From the NCBI RefSeq assembly GCF_027359375.1, contig NZ_CP114779.1, positions 372,001-436,000 on the forward strand: 64,000 nucleotides of DNA, written 5' to 3'. Source of the stretch: Prochlorococcus marinus str. MIT 0919. Lineage in GTDB: Bacteria; Cyanobacteriota; Cyanobacteriia; PCC-6307; Cyanobiaceae. Numbering within the stretch: the first letter of the stretch is position 1; each line of letters starts with the position of its first letter. Both the position numbers and the translations under genes were made by a program. Below, piece after piece: positions 44,464-55,394 of this stretch. Under the pieces are notes generated by a model. The model saw only the letters and a program-made list of their open reading frames with translations. It ran no database searches and had not been told where the DNA came from.

Positions 44464-45813
44464 ATGCTTGCAATAGCAATTCTTGCTGCCGGGAAAGGGA
44501 CTCGAATGCACAGTAACCTGCCTAAGGTTCTACAAAAGTTGGCAGGTAAAAGCCTTATAAAAAGAGTACTTGGTAGCTGCAATGACTTAAAAGCAGATCG
44601 TTGCATAGTTGTTGTTGGACATAAATCCGACCAAGTCAAGCAGCATCTGAATAAACTCTCAAAGATTGAATACGTACTTCAAGAGCCTCAGATTGGAACT
44701 GGTCATGCAGTGCAAAAGCTCATTCCTTTATTAGAAGATTTCGCAGGTGATTTATTGGTACTCAATGGTGATGTTCCTTTATTAAAAACATCTACACTTA
44801 AAAAATTAATTTCAAAACACAAATCCTCAAAAGCAGATGTTACATTCTTATCAGCAAGCCTATCTGATCCAAAAGGATATGGTCGAGTATTTGGAAATCG
44901 AGAAGGTATAGTAAGAAAAATTGTTGAGGATAAAGACTGCTCAGAACAAGAGCGAAAAAACAATCTAACCAATTCGGGAGTGTACTGCTTCAAGTGGAAA
45001 GCACTTAGGTCTGTTCTGCCAAAATTATCAAGTAACAACGAGCAAAATGAAATTTATTTAACTGATGTAATCAAAAATTTGCCTTTAGCTATGCATTTTT
45101 GTGTGGAAAATTCAAGTGAGGTTGTTGGTATTAATGACAGGTCACAATTAGCTAATTGTGAGGAATTAATCCAAATAGAGTTAAGGGAAAAATGGATGAA
45201 TATTGGTGTTACTTTCATTGATGCTAAAAGCTGTACAATTAGTGAAGATTGTCATTTAGGTAGGGACATAATTATAGAGCCACAGACACACATAAGAGGA
45301 GAGTGTCGTATAGGAGATAATTGCATTATAGGACCTAATACATTGGTAGAAAATTCTTTTCTAGGAAACAATGTAAAAGCAGTTTACTCAGTGATAAAAG
45401 AATCAAATATTGGCAATAGTGTTTCAATAGGTCCATTCTCTCATTTACGACCAGGAGCAGTTATATTTGACAATTGTAGAATTGGCAATTTTGTAGAAAT
45501 AAAAAAAAGTGAACTAGGTAAAGGTACAAAAGTAAACCATCTAAGTTACATTGGTGATTCAAAGATTGGAAAAGAGGTAAATATTGGAGCAGGAACTATT
45601 ACGGCGAATTATGATGGGTACAATAAAAACAAGACATATATAGGAAATTTTTGCAAAACAGGAGCTAATAGTGTACTTATCGCGCCTATAACTTTAGGGG
45701 AAGGTGTTACTGTAGGTGCTGGTTCAACACTAACTAAAAATGTTCCAGATGGATCATTAGCAATTGCAAGGTCAAAACAATTGGTAAGGGAGGGTTGGCA
45801 AAGTAAAGATTAG
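44464..45813 (+). CDS. glmU: Bifunctional UDP-N-acetylglucosamine pyrophosphorylase / glucosamine-1-phosphate acetyltransferase
   Basis: A 449-residue bifunctional enzyme making UDP-GlcNAc for peptidoglycan and LPS. The N-terminal half has [17 protein letters not shown] and the active-site DVPLLK region. From about residue 250 the left-handed beta-helix with hexapeptide repeats begins, containing [32 protein letters not shown] (seen in part as [10 protein letters not shown]) and [17 protein letters not shown]. It ends 4 bp into the convergent murF stop. Confidence 0.96.
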   Translation: MLAIAILAAGKGTRMHSNLPKVLQKLAGKSLIKRVLGSCNDLKADRCIVVVGHKSDQVKQHLNKLSKIEYVLQEPQIGTGHAVQKLIPLLEDFAGDLLVLNGDVPLLKTSTLKKLISKHKSSKADVTFLSASLSDPKGYGRVFGNREGIVRKIVEDKDCSEQERKNNLTNSGVYCFKWKALRSVLPKLSSNNEQNEIYLTDVIKNLPLAMHFCVENSSEVVGINDRSQLANCEELIQIELREKWMNIGVTFIDAKSCTISEDCHLGRDIIIEPQTHIRGECRIGDNCIIGPNTLVENSFLGNNVKAVYSVIKESNIGNSVSIGPFSHLRPGAVIFDNCRIGNFVEIKKSELGKGTKVNHLSYIGDSKIGKEVNIGAGTITANYDGYNKNKTYIGNFCKTGANSVLIAPITLGEGVTVGAGSTLTKNVPDGSLAIARSKQLVREGWQSKD

Positions 45814-47210
45814 AGATTCATTGATTTCAACAACGGTAATAATCTTTCAAGACCAACCTTTCTACTACCTTTTAAAAGCAAATTATCACCAGCCTTCAAT
45901 TTAGATGCTAATAGAATAAAAGCTTCTTCAGGCTCACCAACTACATGAAATAAAGCAAGATTTTTACCAATTTTTGCTAATTGTTTTACATATATCTCCT
46001 TAGAAACTAGGACAACTCCTTCAAGTTGTAATTCAACGGCTTTTTCCAATATTAAAGAGTGGAATTCCATACTTTTATCCCCTAATTCCATCATGGTGCC
46101 CAAGACGGCAAAACGACGGCCCGGCTTAGTTACTAAAAGATCTAGAGATGCTAGTACTGACTCAGGAGAAGCGTTATAAGTTTCATCCAAAACTGAGAGG
46201 TTGCCAAATTTTAAAAGACTATTTCTCCCCGCGGGAAGAGACAAAATCATTTTCCTTATAGAAGATGGTTTCAATCCAAGTTCAAAAGCTACAGCCAAAG
46301 CCAACATAAAGTTCATAGCATTATGCTTGCCCTCAAGTGGTAAAACATATGTTTCTCCGTTAACGACGAGTAAACCTTTGGCCAAATCAAGCTGGCCAAA
46401 ATATTTAACAGGCTTACATTTAGATAAAATATTTAAATTATTAGATGATGCTGGAGTCTCTCTAAGCCCTACTCTAACAATTTGACCTTTCCACTCTCTA
46501 GTTAAAGTATCTTCTAAAAGGTTATCCCCCTCAGGCATGACAACCATCCCATTAGGGTTCAGGTAAGAAGTTATCTCGCATTTTGCTATAGCAATATTTT
46601 CACGACTGCCCAACAAGCCAATATGAGCGTTGCCAATATTTGTAATAACAGCCATGTCCGGCAAAGCGCATTTTGAGAGTCGCTTGATTTGTCCTAATCC
46701 ACGCATACCCATCTCTACAACTAAGGCAGCATCATTTGATGTTGCGTTAAATAGAGTTAAAGGTACACCAACATCATTATTATTATTTTCTTGAGTAGAA
46801 GTAACCTCTCCCAGATTAGTTAATGTAGCTTTAATCAACTCACGGGTTGTCGTCTTGCCAACTGACCCAGTAATAGCAATAACAGGAATGTTTAGTTTTT
46901 TTCTGTATAACTGGGCAAGTTGCTGGTAGGCGTATAAGGTGTCTTGTACCTTCCAATAAATAAATCCGTCCGGTATCGAATCCTTAAATATATTTGCCAC
47001 AACTGTAGCTATTGCTCCTCGTTTATAGGCCTCCTGCAAAAAATTATGGCCATCGAATCTCTCGCCATTAAGAGGGACAAAGAAACTACCTTCAACTACC
47101 CTACGGCTATCTGTAAATACACAATGAATTTGTTTTTTATAAATTGATGAAGGTATAGGCGTAATAGGTTTTCCCCATAGTTTTTCTAAATCTCCTAAAG
47201 AAAAAAGCAT
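45810..47210 (-). CDS. murF: UDP-N-acetylmuramoyl-tripeptide--D-alanyl-D-alanine ligase
   Basis: A 466-residue Mur ligase that adds D-Ala-D-Ala to UDP-MurNAc-tripeptide. The ATP motif [15 protein letters not shown], the [10 protein letters not shown] segment, [17 protein letters not shown] (seen as [10 protein letters not shown]), and [16 protein letters not shown] are diagnostic of MurF. Its substrate D-Ala-D-Ala is what the VanX-like enzyme at 11 kb would hydrolyse, so control of the two could interact. It is convergent with glmU. Confidence 0.95.
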   Translation of the reverse strand: MLFSLGDLEKLWGKPITPIPSSIYKKQIHCVFTDSRRVVEGSFFVPLNGERFDGHNFLQEAYKRGAIATVVANIFKDSIPDGFIYWKVQDTLYAYQQLAQLYRKKLNIPVIAITGSVGKTTTRELIKATLTNLGEVTSTQENNNNDVGVPLTLFNATSNDAALVVEMGMRGLGQIKRLSKCALPDMAVITNIGNAHIGLLGSRENIAIAKCEITSYLNPNGMVVMPEGDNLLEDTLTREWKGQIVRVGLRETPASSNNLNILSKCKPVKYFGQLDLAKGLLVVNGETYVLPLEGKHNAMNFMLALAVAFELGLKPSSIRKMILSLPAGRNSLLKFGNLSVLDETYNASPESVLASLDLLVTKPGRRFAVLGTMMELGDKSMEFHSLILEKAVELQLEGVVLVSKEIYVKQLAKIGKNLALFHVVGEPEEAFILLASKLKAGDNLLLKGSRKVGLERLLPLLKSMNL

Positions 47211-47253
47211 TTAATTAGATATTAATAACCTGATTAAGCAAAATATATCCTTG

Positions 47254-48714
47254 TTACTTCTTAGGTATTGATTCATATAAAGGGTCTGCTTCCTGTCCTA
47301 CAGAGAACTTTTCCACTTCATGTGCATCAGGGGAAGGTTCCTTTACACCACAAACTTCCTTATACATATTTTCGTATTCTATTGCGGATCTATCCCAACT
47401 ATAAATTTGATTCATCGCTCGTATCTGCAACTCTCCCCAACTTTTACGATGTCGAAAAGCTTCCCATGATCTAACTAAGGCTGTATAAAAATCAATTGGT
47501 TCGAATCTATCAAAGCAAAATCCCGTGCCAACATCCTTAATGGGATCATGGGGAGAAACGGTATCAACCAAACCACCTACGTTTCTAACAACTGGTATTG
47601 AGCCATAACGCATGGCTAAGATTTGGCTAATACCACAAGGTTCGAATCTGCTAGGCATCAGAAAAGCATCACTACCTGCATAAATCAACCTAGATAAGTA
47701 GTCATCATAAGTTAAGAACACAGCAAATCGACCAGGGTACTCAATTGCCAATTGCCATAATGCAGATTCTAATAATGAATCACCTGTTCCAAGGACTACA
47801 ATTTGCGAGTCGGTATAAGCAAGCAAACGTCGCGCAACTTGTAGAAGTAAATCAACACCTTTCTGATCAACAAGTCTCCCTACCATTCCAAGCAGGAACC
47901 TGTCAGGGTTAACTTCTAATCCCATTTGTGATTGAAGGACTTCTTTATTCTTTTTACGACCTGAAATATCCTTCACACTAAAATTCGATGGCAATGATTT
48001 ATCAGTCTCAGGATTCCATTCCTCAAGGTCTATCCCGTTAAGTATTCCTCTCAATTTCCCAGATATATAATTTAGCAATCCCTCTAGTCTCTCTCCATAT
48101 TCTGAAGTTCGTATTTCTTTTGAATATGTAGGCGATACAGCATTCACTCTATCTGCATAAAGCATTGCCGCTGCCATTGTGTGGTCTCCCTGCATGTACC
48201 AAGGGCACCAAGTCATTCTTTCTAACTTCCACCGCCATGGTCCTTGATATTTAAGATTATGAATAGTAAATACAGTACTTATTTCTGGATCTTGATGCAT
48301 CCAAACTGGAATCATTCCAGTATGCCAATCATGGCAATGTAAAACTTGAGGTTTCCAGTAATTCCATGCAAACTCAGAAGTAGCACTTGCAAAGAATGTA
48401 AACCTCCAATCCTCATCATCTCCTCCATAAATTCTCTCTGGATCAAATACAGGATGACCAACCAAATACAAAGGCAAAGAGGAGGAAGGATGTTTTGTTT
48501 CATAAACTGAGAATTCTGCACCCATAGCTTGAGCACGAAAGATAGGCTTCTCAGGAATTTCAAGCAAGCTCCAAAGCTTGCTATAACCAGGAATTATTAA
48601 ACGAACATCGTGACCCAGGCGGGCAAGAGCTGGGGGTAAGGAGCCCACAACATCTCCCATGCCTCCGACTTTTATCATCGGGGCGCATTCAGCTGCAGCA
48701 AATAGAACGCGCAT
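47254..48714 (-). CDS. glgA: Glycogen synthase (ADP-glucose type)
   Basis: A 486-residue GT5 glycogen synthase that elongates alpha-1,4-glucan from ADP-glucose. Near the N-terminus [16 protein letters not shown] carries the ADP-glucose-binding KxGG motif, and the C-terminal lobe has [20 protein letters not shown] and [10 protein letters not shown]. The C-terminal 30 residues ([20 protein letters not shown]) are a charged tail. Full length. It is followed by murF on the same strand. Confidence 0.96.
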   Translation of the reverse strand: MRVLFAAAECAPMIKVGGMGDVVGSLPPALARLGHDVRLIIPGYSKLWSLLEIPEKPIFRAQAMGAEFSVYETKHPSSSLPLYLVGHPVFDPERIYGGDDEDWRFTFFASATSEFAWNYWKPQVLHCHDWHTGMIPVWMHQDPEISTVFTIHNLKYQGPWRWKLERMTWCPWYMQGDHTMAAAMLYADRVNAVSPTYSKEIRTSEYGERLEGLLNYISGKLRGILNGIDLEEWNPETDKSLPSNFSVKDISGRKKNKEVLQSQMGLEVNPDRFLLGMVGRLVDQKGVDLLLQVARRLLAYTDSQIVVLGTGDSLLESALWQLAIEYPGRFAVFLTYDDYLSRLIYAGSDAFLMPSRFEPCGISQILAMRYGSIPVVRNVGGLVDTVSPHDPIKDVGTGFCFDRFEPIDFYTALVRSWEAFRHRKSWGELQIRAMNQIYSWDRSAIEYENMYKEVCGVKEPSPDAHEVEKFSVGQEADPLYESIPKK

Positions 48715-48761
48715 TGAATAAAAAAAGGATTAGTTTTAGAGGGTTAGGGAATAATAAGCGC

Positions 48762-49652
48762 TCAAGGTAACCAATCAAATCCTGAAAAATCAGGTTTCCT
48801 TTTTTCTAAAAAAGCATCACGGCCTTCTTTAGCCTCTTCTGTTCTGTAAAAAATATGAGTTGCATGACCAGAAAATTCCTGAATCCCAGCCAATCCATCG
48901 GTTTCAGCATTAAAAGAGGCTTTAAGACACCGTATCGCAGTGGGGCTATTTCTTAGTATTTCCCTAGCCCACATAATGCCTTGTGCTTCGAGATCATTAA
49001 GAGGAACAACAATATTTACCAAACCCATACTTAACGCCTCATCTGCTGAATATTGCCTACATAAAAACCAAATTTCTCTAGCTTTTCTCTGACCTACTAC
49101 TCTTGCTAAATAGCCTGATCCAAACCCACCATCAAAGCTCCCTACTTTCGGTCCAGTTTGCCCAAAAATAGCATTTTCAGCCGCCAAGCTCAGATCACAA
49201 AGAAGATGTAAGACTTGACCACCTCCAATGGCATAACCAGAAACAAGGGCAATAACAACTTTTGGAATACTTCGAATAATTCTCTGAAGATCAAGGACAT
49301 TTAATCGCGGCAAACCTTTTTCGTCTAAATAACCACCATCCCCTCTTACACTCTGATCTCCACCAGCGCAAAAAGCGAAGGCTCCATCTTCTGCTGGGCC
49401 AACACCAGTAAATAAAATTACCCCAATCTTTTCGTCATCACGAACATGGGTAAATGCGTGACAGAGCTCTTGTACTGTTTGAGGCCTAAAAGAATTGCGT
49501 TTTGATGGTCTATTTATTGCAATTCTTGCAATACCCTCTTTACTTTTGTCCAAATAAATATCCTCATAATTACCGCAGGGGATCCAATCAAGGATCTCCT
49601 TCCCTGGAAGGACTTTCCTTCTTGGTGTATCAGTGTGAAAATCACTAGCCAT
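48762..49652 (-). CDS. menB: 1,4-dihydroxy-2-naphthoyl-CoA synthase
   Basis: A 296-residue crotonase-fold enzyme that closes the naphthoate ring in phylloquinone (photosystem I quinone) synthesis. Signatures are [46 protein letters not shown] and [17 protein letters not shown]. It starts 5 bp after the menD stop on the same strand, so menD-menB is an operon. Confidence 0.96.
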   Translation of the reverse strand: MASDFHTDTPRRKVLPGKEILDWIPCGNYEDIYLDKSKEGIARIAINRPSKRNSFRPQTVQELCHAFTHVRDDEKIGVILFTGVGPAEDGAFAFCAGGDQSVRGDGGYLDEKGLPRLNVLDLQRIIRSIPKVVIALVSGYAIGGGQVLHLLCDLSLAAENAIFGQTGPKVGSFDGGFGSGYLARVVGQRKAREIWFLCRQYSADEALSMGLVNIVVPLNDLEAQGIMWAREILRNSPTAIRCLKASFNAETDGLAGIQEFSGHATHIFYRTEEAKEGRDAFLEKRKPDFSGFDWLP

Positions 49653-49657
49653 ATTGA

Positions 49658-51457
49658 TTAAGAATGATTTGTAGTTTTTGTAATGGAGCTTCTAATCTGT
49701 GTATAAACATTATCTAAGATATTATTCCTAAGCGAATTATCTTTTGAAGAGTTTGTAGAAACGCGAAGTAAAACAGTTCTCTTCTGAGCAAAACCCCAAT
49801 CCAAAGAAGGCTTAAGATCATTAAAACAAGTAATTTCTCTAGTGGGTATTTTGTATGCCGAAGCTAATTCAATAAGATCAACAGATTGATGCATTATAAA
49901 AAGTTCATCAAAGTCTCCTTTATATAATGGTTCACTATTTAGTTTAGTAAAAATACCTCCTCCTTCATTATCAATTAAAAGGACTATCAAAGGAATTCTG
50001 TTGGACTGAGCAAATAGCCAAGCATTAGTATCATGAAGCAATGCTAAATCACCAGTAATTAGAAGTGTAGGACCCAGGGAAGAAGCCAATCCTTCTGCTA
50101 AAGATAGGGTTCCATCTATACCAGAAGCACCTCTAAAACTAAAACATCTTCTTGATTTAATATCTGAACCAGAAAAAGTTATCCAATCTCTAACGGGAGA
50201 ACTAGCAGAAAGCATTATCGATATATCTATAGGTGCTATTTTAGGAATAGAATAAGCTAATAATGGCTCACTAATATTATTTTCTAAAGTGAATATATTT
50301 GATAATAATAAATCAACCTCTTTATCAAAGGATAAAATTTTAGTAGTGAGTTCTTTACTTGATTTATTAATATTTGACTTATCATTTTTTAAGGGATTGT
50401 TCAGGAAAAAGTCAAACCAATTAGCAAACCCTTTTGAGTATTGACTCGCAAGCTTTAAAGGATCAAGAGGCCTATCATCATCTTCCGTTATAAGTATTTG
50501 TTTTGCAGTCACATTACTCAACCAATGCTCAAGAATTTTACTTGCAGGAAGAGGACCTAATCTAAGTATTTGCAACCCTTGAATTGAAAAATCAACTTCA
50601 CAGGAAAGTATTAATTCCCAATATTTTATTAAGCCTTTTTGAGTGAAAGAGATACCAGAAAGAGGATCAGCAAAAATTGGCCATCCACTTATTTCATGCC
50701 ATCTCTCAAGGCATTTTTGGTAATTCTTAAGTTTACGAGGTGATCCTCTCCATGGGCCTGCTATCACTATTCCTGGATGCGACGCGTCTAGTTCAGTGAA
50801 TACAGAAGGTTCCTGTTCATCTATATGATCAGGAATCTCTGGGCAATAATTATTTAAATAAAATGAACTAGGCTTCCAACCTTCCCAAACTTCCTTTTGA
50901 TGAACCAATGAAGGGTAAAGGGGTTCTTCAATAGGCAAATTAAAGTGAATTGGCCCAGGTGGTAAACCAGGAGAATTGCATGTTTTTAATAGAAGTTCCC
51001 TAAGAGAATCAGAATCAAGTTTATGGACCCCCTCTGCTGGGCCAGACAAAACAGAACGAGAAACCGCTTTGAGGAAATCCTCCTGATTAACAGTCTGATT
51101 TGATCCGCAATTCTTTAATCGTGAAGGTCTATCTGCCGTAATAAAAATGATTGGGATACAAGACCGATCTGCTTCTATAGCGGCAGGCAAAAGATTACCA
51201 ACTGCAGTTCCTGACGTGGTGATAACTAAGCTCGCACGACCTCTAGCTGCAGCAAGGCCAACAGCGAGAAATCCTGCTGACCTTTCATCAATAGCAGTAA
51301 AAAGGTTTATCTCAGAAGACTTAGACAAACCGCCAGCTGCTATTGCCAAAGGTGCTGAACGACTTCCAGGACACAATACAAAATCAGACACTCCTAAGGC
51401 TTTTAAGCCTCTCAAGAGCTCTAGACATATAAATAAATTCGTGCGTGATAAAGACAG
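49658..51457 (-). CDS. menD: SEPHCHC synthase MenD (apparent non-canonical start)
   Basis: The thiamine-diphosphate enzyme that joins isochorismate and 2-oxoglutarate in phylloquinone synthesis. Conserved parts include [50 protein letters not shown] (seen in part), SSPVRDW and the ThDP motif [13 protein letters not shown]. The first canonical start is TTG at 51415, leaving only nine codons before VSDFVLCPG and removing the first helix. The frame is open further up and encodes [19 protein letters not shown], which fits the family. No ATG, GTG or TTG occurs between there and the stop at 51535. I place the start at CTG 51457 (599 residues); ATT at 51481 is an alternative. This start is inferred. 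Confidence 0.88.
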   Translation of the reverse strand: MSLSRTNLFICLELLRGLKALGVSDFVLCPGSRSAPLAIAAGGLSKSSEINLFTAIDERSAGFLAVGLAAARGRASLVITTSGTAVGNLLPAAIEADRSCIPIIFITADRPSRLKNCGSNQTVNQEDFLKAVSRSVLSGPAEGVHKLDSDSLRELLLKTCNSPGLPPGPIHFNLPIEEPLYPSLVHQKEVWEGWKPSSFYLNNYCPEIPDHIDEQEPSVFTELDASHPGIVIAGPWRGSPRKLKNYQKCLERWHEISGWPIFADPLSGISFTQKGLIKYWELILSCEVDFSIQGLQILRLGPLPASKILEHWLSNVTAKQILITEDDDRPLDPLKLASQYSKGFANWFDFFLNNPLKNDKSNINKSSKELTTKILSFDKEVDLLLSNIFTLENNISEPLLAYSIPKIAPIDISIMLSASSPVRDWITFSGSDIKSRRCFSFRGASGIDGTLSLAEGLASSLGPTLLITGDLALLHDTNAWLFAQSNRIPLIVLLIDNEGGGIFTKLNSEPLYKGDFDELFIMHQSVDLIELASAYKIPTREITCFNDLKPSLDWGFAQKRTVLLRVSTNSSKDNSLRNNILDNVYTQIRSSITKTTNHS

Positions 51458-51526
51458 GGAAGGACCAGTAACTAATACAATCCTCTGATAAAAACTCCAA
51501 ATATTTACTAACTGAAGAAATTTTAA

Positions 51527-52141
51527 ATGACTTCATCAAATACAAACAACACTCAAATAAAGAAAAACGGTTTTATAAGCATTGTATTTTGGGTATTGCT
51601 AGCCCTTATATTGAGATGGCAAGTAATTGAGCCTAGATGGATACCATCAGGATCGATGTTACCTACATTGCAAATAAGAGACAAAATATTGGTTGAAAAA
51701 GTTCGCCCCAAGATTCAAGGAATTTATAATGAAAATTATCCAAGGGGATTAATTGTTGTTTTCAGGGCTCCTAAAGCACTAGTTGATGCTGGCTATGAGA
51801 ATAATTCAGCACTTATAAAAAGGGTTGTAGGAATCCCGGGAGACAAAATAGAAGTTCACTCAGGGAACTTAGTCAGAAACGGAGTTGTAATAAATGAACC
51901 ATGGATAAAAGAATCAATCCAGTATGAAATGAATCAAATCTCAGTTCCAGCAGATTCGTATTGGGTACTTGGAGACAACAGAAACAACAGTCTAGATTCA
52001 CATTTATGGGGAGCATTACCAAAAGAGAACATTATTGGGACGGCTGTTTTTAGATATTGGCCTTTACAAAGTTTTGGTTCTATTCGGTTCTCTCCATCGG
52101 AAAATCAGGTTACAAAAGACCATTATGCGATAAGGTCTTAA
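51527..52141 (+). CDS. lepB: Signal peptidase I
   Basis: A 204-residue membrane serine protease (S26) that removes signal peptides from exported proteins. One N-terminal membrane helix (FISIVFWVLLALIL) precedes the catalytic Ser motif WIPSGSMLPTLQ, and the catalytic Lys is in ALIKRVVGIPGDKIEV. SYWVLGDNRNNSLDS is the family's third box. It is divergent from menD, whose upstream reading frame overlaps the first codons of lepB on the other strand. Confidence 0.95.
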   Translation: MTSSNTNNTQIKKNGFISIVFWVLLALILRWQVIEPRWIPSGSMLPTLQIRDKILVEKVRPKIQGIYNENYPRGLIVVFRAPKALVDAGYENNSALIKRVVGIPGDKIEVHSGNLVRNGVVINEPWIKESIQYEMNQISVPADSYWVLGDNRNNSLDSHLWGALPKENIIGTAVFRYWPLQSFGSIRFSPSENQVTKDHYAIRS

Positions 52142-52161
52142 ATAGATTGAGAGATGACAGG

Positions 52162-52512
52162 ATGTTTAACCCGGAGTTTTTAACTACAGATAACAATGAT
52201 GGTCATGAAGGTAATGCTCTTATCGAGTACCTACAAGATCAATCACCGGATGTTCTGCAAAGAGTAGCAAAATCAGCAAGTACAGATATACAAGATATTA
52301 TTAGGCACAATGTTCAGGGTCTTCTAGGAATGTTGCCTGGAGACCAGTTCGAAGTAAAAGTAACTTCTTCAAGAGATCAGTTCGCAAATCTTCTCGCATC
52401 AGCAATGATGACAGGTTATTTTCTTAGGCAAATGGAGCAAAGAAAAGAATTAGAAGAATCCTTATTATCTGATCAAGAAATGTCTATTGATCCAGAAGAC
52501 CTTAATCTTTAA
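52162..52512 (+). CDS. DUF760 family protein
   Basis: A 116-residue soluble protein of the DUF760 family, conserved in cyanobacteria and plastids with no established function. The conserved core is IEYLQDQSPDVLQRVAKSAS followed by IIRHNVQGLLGMLP and FANLLASAMMTGYFLRQMEQ. I chose ATG at 52162 (MFNPEFLTTDN), with AGG just upstream; the frame is open earlier inside lepB but without family resemblance. It lies 20 bp after lepB and overlaps the convergent DUF4336 gene by 11 bp. Confidence 0.85.
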   Translation: MFNPEFLTTDNNDGHEGNALIEYLQDQSPDVLQRVAKSASTDIQDIIRHNVQGLLGMLPGDQFEVKVTSSRDQFANLLASAMMTGYFLRQMEQRKELEESLLSDQEMSIDPEDLNL

Positions 52513-53704
52513 AAATAGCCAAAGGGTCTCTTGGTACTACTCCTTTCTTTAGGAGATTTTTATCAACTGAATCTAAAAAAGACCTATTACCTTCACCATT
52601 AGACCAATTAGACAAACTTATTTTTCTAATTAACTGTCTACAATCATAAGTATTGAAAGCTATAGGAGCTGAATAGTGAGAAGAGATAAGAGTTCTCATG
52701 CCCTTTAATTTAATAAGTTTATCAAGCCATTTCAAGAACTCAGACTTTGCCCTTGGGAAAACAAGTCTTTCTAAAACAGGGGCAACTTGTAAAAGGGGTT
52801 TAGTTTGACCAAGTAATTCCTTCGTTGAATTCTCCCAATCCTTATCCCAAAGGAATGGATAAATACCATAATGCGTTCTCAAAGTTCTCAAACCAGGCTT
52901 GAATGCATTTTTTATAACAACTGAAATTGGAGGAATTGACAATTTTTCGGGTTTCAAAAAGGAGGCAAATAAAACTAATCTGGCCCACCCTTTTCTTCTA
53001 AGAGAGGGATCGTCTACCAAAGGCTCTTCGCCTGATTCACGCGCATGAAATAACAGAGGCGTTGGATCATAGTCAAATAGCTCGGGAGGACTAGCGTCAA
53101 TACCAACCAATGCATCTGTAACCACTAATGAACCAGAAGATTTATGAAAACAAGCAACTTCTTGAAACCTTCCCAAGCCTATATCTAAAGGACCAAGAGA
53201 TATCCAATCGCATGATTCTGAATGGGGTAGGCCATCAATAAACAAAGTTCTTGTTCGAGCTTTGGGCAAACCAATCCAAGAGAGAGGCAAGTTAATCGGG
53301 AAAGTCCATTGACCTGGACAAACCCATAAGATGGCTTTTGGGAAAGATCTTGATAGAGCTGGCATAGAAATTTTATGTTCCAAACCAGAAGCTGTTGGCA
53401 GAACAATTGAAACTACTGGTCCATGCTTATCTTCAAGAGCATGAATTCCATGAATGAGCTCATCAGTAGGAGGCAAGGGATTTATTAGCATTAGCCCCTC
53501 TGCTGTCTTAATGACCGTTAAACGAACAGGCACTGCAACATAATAAAGACCCTGAAGTTGCTCAAAAGACCATATCTTATTTGGAACAATCTCCTTGAAG
53601 AAAGTTTTTCGTAAGCCATATGGATACAAGGGGAACAGAGGCCACCATGGCCAATTAAGGCTTTCTTTATTAACACTTTTCTTAGTACTTATGCTTTCTT
53701 TCAT
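52502..53704 (-). CDS. DUF4336 domain protein
   Basis: A 400-residue protein of the DUF4336 family, common in cyanobacteria and plants and related to metallo-beta-lactamase folds, but of unknown role. Visible conserved parts are SFEQLQGLYYVAVPVRLTVI, LMLINPLPPTDELIHGIHAL (seen in part), VVSIVLPTASGLEHKI and VVTDALVGIDASPPELFDYD. Metal ligands are not obvious. There is no signal peptide. It lies downstream of the metal transporter operon on the same strand with a 16 bp gap. Confidence 0.85.
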   Translation of the reverse strand: MKESISTKKSVNKESLNWPWWPLFPLYPYGLRKTFFKEIVPNKIWSFEQLQGLYYVAVPVRLTVIKTAEGLMLINPLPPTDELIHGIHALEDKHGPVVSIVLPTASGLEHKISMPALSRSFPKAILWVCPGQWTFPINLPLSWIGLPKARTRTLFIDGLPHSESCDWISLGPLDIGLGRFQEVACFHKSSGSLVVTDALVGIDASPPELFDYDPTPLLFHARESGEEPLVDDPSLRRKGWARLVLFASFLKPEKLSIPPISVVIKNAFKPGLRTLRTHYGIYPFLWDKDWENSTKELLGQTKPLLQVAPVLERLVFPRAKSEFLKWLDKLIKLKGMRTLISSHYSAPIAFNTYDCRQLIRKISLSNWSNGEGNRSFLDSVDKNLLKKGVVPRDPLAIFKD

Positions 53705-53720
53705 GTACTTAATATGAATA

Positions 53721-54590
53721 TTAGTTTTGATTGTTAAACTTTAGGATCCCATATCTTGGCGCAAATAGAAATGCTAATAAAAAAATAATAGTCTGAACAA
53801 GGACTATAGAACCACCTGTTTCTATATCTGACCAGTAACTGATATACACTCCCAATACACTAGATATAGAGCTACTAAGTACTGCTAAAATCGTCATTCT
53901 ATCAAAACGATCAGTTAATAAATAGGCTGTAGCTCCTGGTGTAATAAGCATTGCTACAACAAGAATTATTCCAACTGTTTGAAGCCCTGCAACAGCTGCT
54001 AATGACAACACTGATAACAATAAATAATGCAAGAAACCAGTATTTATACCAATGGATCTAGCATGAGTTGGGTCAAAACAATATAGCATTAAATCTCGTC
54101 TATAAATTAACAATACTGCTACAACAAGAAAAGATATAAAAAGAGTTTGCTTTAAATCTGAATTAGATATACCTAAAGGACTCCCAAAGAGTATATGCAC
54201 TAAATCAATATTACTCTTAATTTTAGATACTAAAACTAATCCTAGTGCGAAGAAGCCAGTGAAGACTAACCCAATTACAGTATCTTCCTTAACTCTTGAT
54301 TTTTGTTTAACAAATCCAATCAAAGCGACAGAACCGACACCGAATACGAAAGCTCCAACTGAGAAAGGCAAGCCAAGAGCATACGCAACCACGACTCCAG
54401 GCATAACGGCATGAGAAACAGCATCTCCCATCAATGCCCATCCCTTAAGAGTCATGTAACAAGAGAGGAGGCCACATACGCCACCTACTAGGGCACTTAC
54501 AAAAAGAGCCCGTCTCATGAATTCATGAGTTAGGGGGTCGAGCAGAAAGGAAAAAGGAGTTGAAAAGAGAAATATATAACTAGGGTTCAT
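53721..54590 (-). CDS. mntB: Manganese/zinc-type ABC transporter permease
   Basis: A 289-residue integral membrane permease of the ABC-3 (ZnuB/MntB/TroC) family, with about eight hydrophobic segments. The motif GDAVSHAVMPGVVVAYALG with its His, and AAVAGLQTVGIILVVAMLI are typical. It overlaps the ATPase gene by 4 bp. The metal is assigned as manganese because the binding protein of the same operon resembles MntC; zinc cannot be excluded. Confidence 0.88.
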   Translation of the reverse strand: MNPSYIFLFSTPFSFLLDPLTHEFMRRALFVSALVGGVCGLLSCYMTLKGWALMGDAVSHAVMPGVVVAYALGLPFSVGAFVFGVGSVALIGFVKQKSRVKEDTVIGLVFTGFFALGLVLVSKIKSNIDLVHILFGSPLGISNSDLKQTLFISFLVVAVLLIYRRDLMLYCFDPTHARSIGINTGFLHYLLLSVLSLAAVAGLQTVGIILVVAMLITPGATAYLLTDRFDRMTILAVLSSSISSVLGVYISYWSDIETGGSIVLVQTIIFLLAFLFAPRYGILKFNNQN

Positions 54591-55384
54591 TGCTTAAACA
54601 TATTTGTTGAAGCAGGTCCAGAGATAGTTTCAGGAAGGATACCTCCAAATGTTTTAGAAAGATTTTCGGAGGTAAATACTTCTGATGTCTCCCCATATGC
54701 TAAAACCGTTTTATTTATAAGAATAACAAGATCACAAAATTCTCTTACATGACTTAAATCATGAGTAGAAATCAAAATTGTTCTTCCATCTTGACGAAAT
54801 TGAAGGAATAAATCAGCCATAAGCTTCTCTGTACGAACATCAACCCCGCTGAAAGGTTCGTCAAGTAATAACACCGAGGCTCTTTGCGCAATAGCTCGGG
54901 CCAAGAAAGCTCTCTTTCTTTGCCCACCTGAAAGAGCCCCGATTGGCGTATGAATAAAATCTGTAAGATCAACCCTTTCTAGAGCATGTATTACAGCCCT
55001 CCTGTCTGATTCCCTTGGGATTCTCAAGAAATTCATCGCCCCATATCTACCCATCATGACAACATCCCAAACACTTACAGGGAAAGAACAATCAATCCCT
55101 TCATTTTGAGGAACATAAGCTACTGCCTGATCATATTGAGCCTTAGCCACTGAAAGTCCATTAATTCTTATCTTCCCCCTTGAAGGACGGACAAAACCCA
55201 TTAAAGCCTTGAAAAGGGTAGATTTGCCTGCGCCATTCATTCCAACCAAACCACATATAGATGAAGAACGAAGCTTCAGGCTAGCGTCATACAAAGCAAG
55301 GGTGCCGTTGTAATCAACACATATCTCTTCTGCCTCTATTCGGTAGAAATCACCTTTAGGACTAGTGCCAAATAAATCCTTCAT
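54587..55384 (-). CDS. mntA: Manganese/zinc-type ABC transporter ATP-binding protein
   Basis: A 265-residue ABC ATPase: Walker A GMNGAGKSTLF near residues 48-58, signature LSGGQRKRAFLARAIAQ, Walker B VLLLDEPFSGVDVRTE, H-loop ISTHDL. The layout FVPQNEGIDCSFPVSVWDVV (seen here as AYVPQNEGIDCSFPVS) is shared by Mn/Zn transporter ATPases. It lies 10 bp downstream of the binding-protein gene and overlaps the permease gene by 4 bp. Symbols mntA/B/C follow cyanobacterial use. Confidence 0.88.
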   Translation of the reverse strand: MKDLFGTSPKGDFYRIEAEEICVDYNGTLALYDASLKLRSSSICGLVGMNGAGKSTLFKALMGFVRPSRGKIRINGLSVAKAQYDQAVAYVPQNEGIDCSFPVSVWDVVMMGRYGAMNFLRIPRESDRRAVIHALERVDLTDFIHTPIGALSGGQRKRAFLARAIAQRASVLLLDEPFSGVDVRTEKLMADLFLQFRQDGRTILISTHDLSHVREFCDLVILINKTVLAYGETSEVFTSENLSKTFGGILPETISGPASTNMFKQ

Positions 55385-55394
55385 ATTTGAAAAA

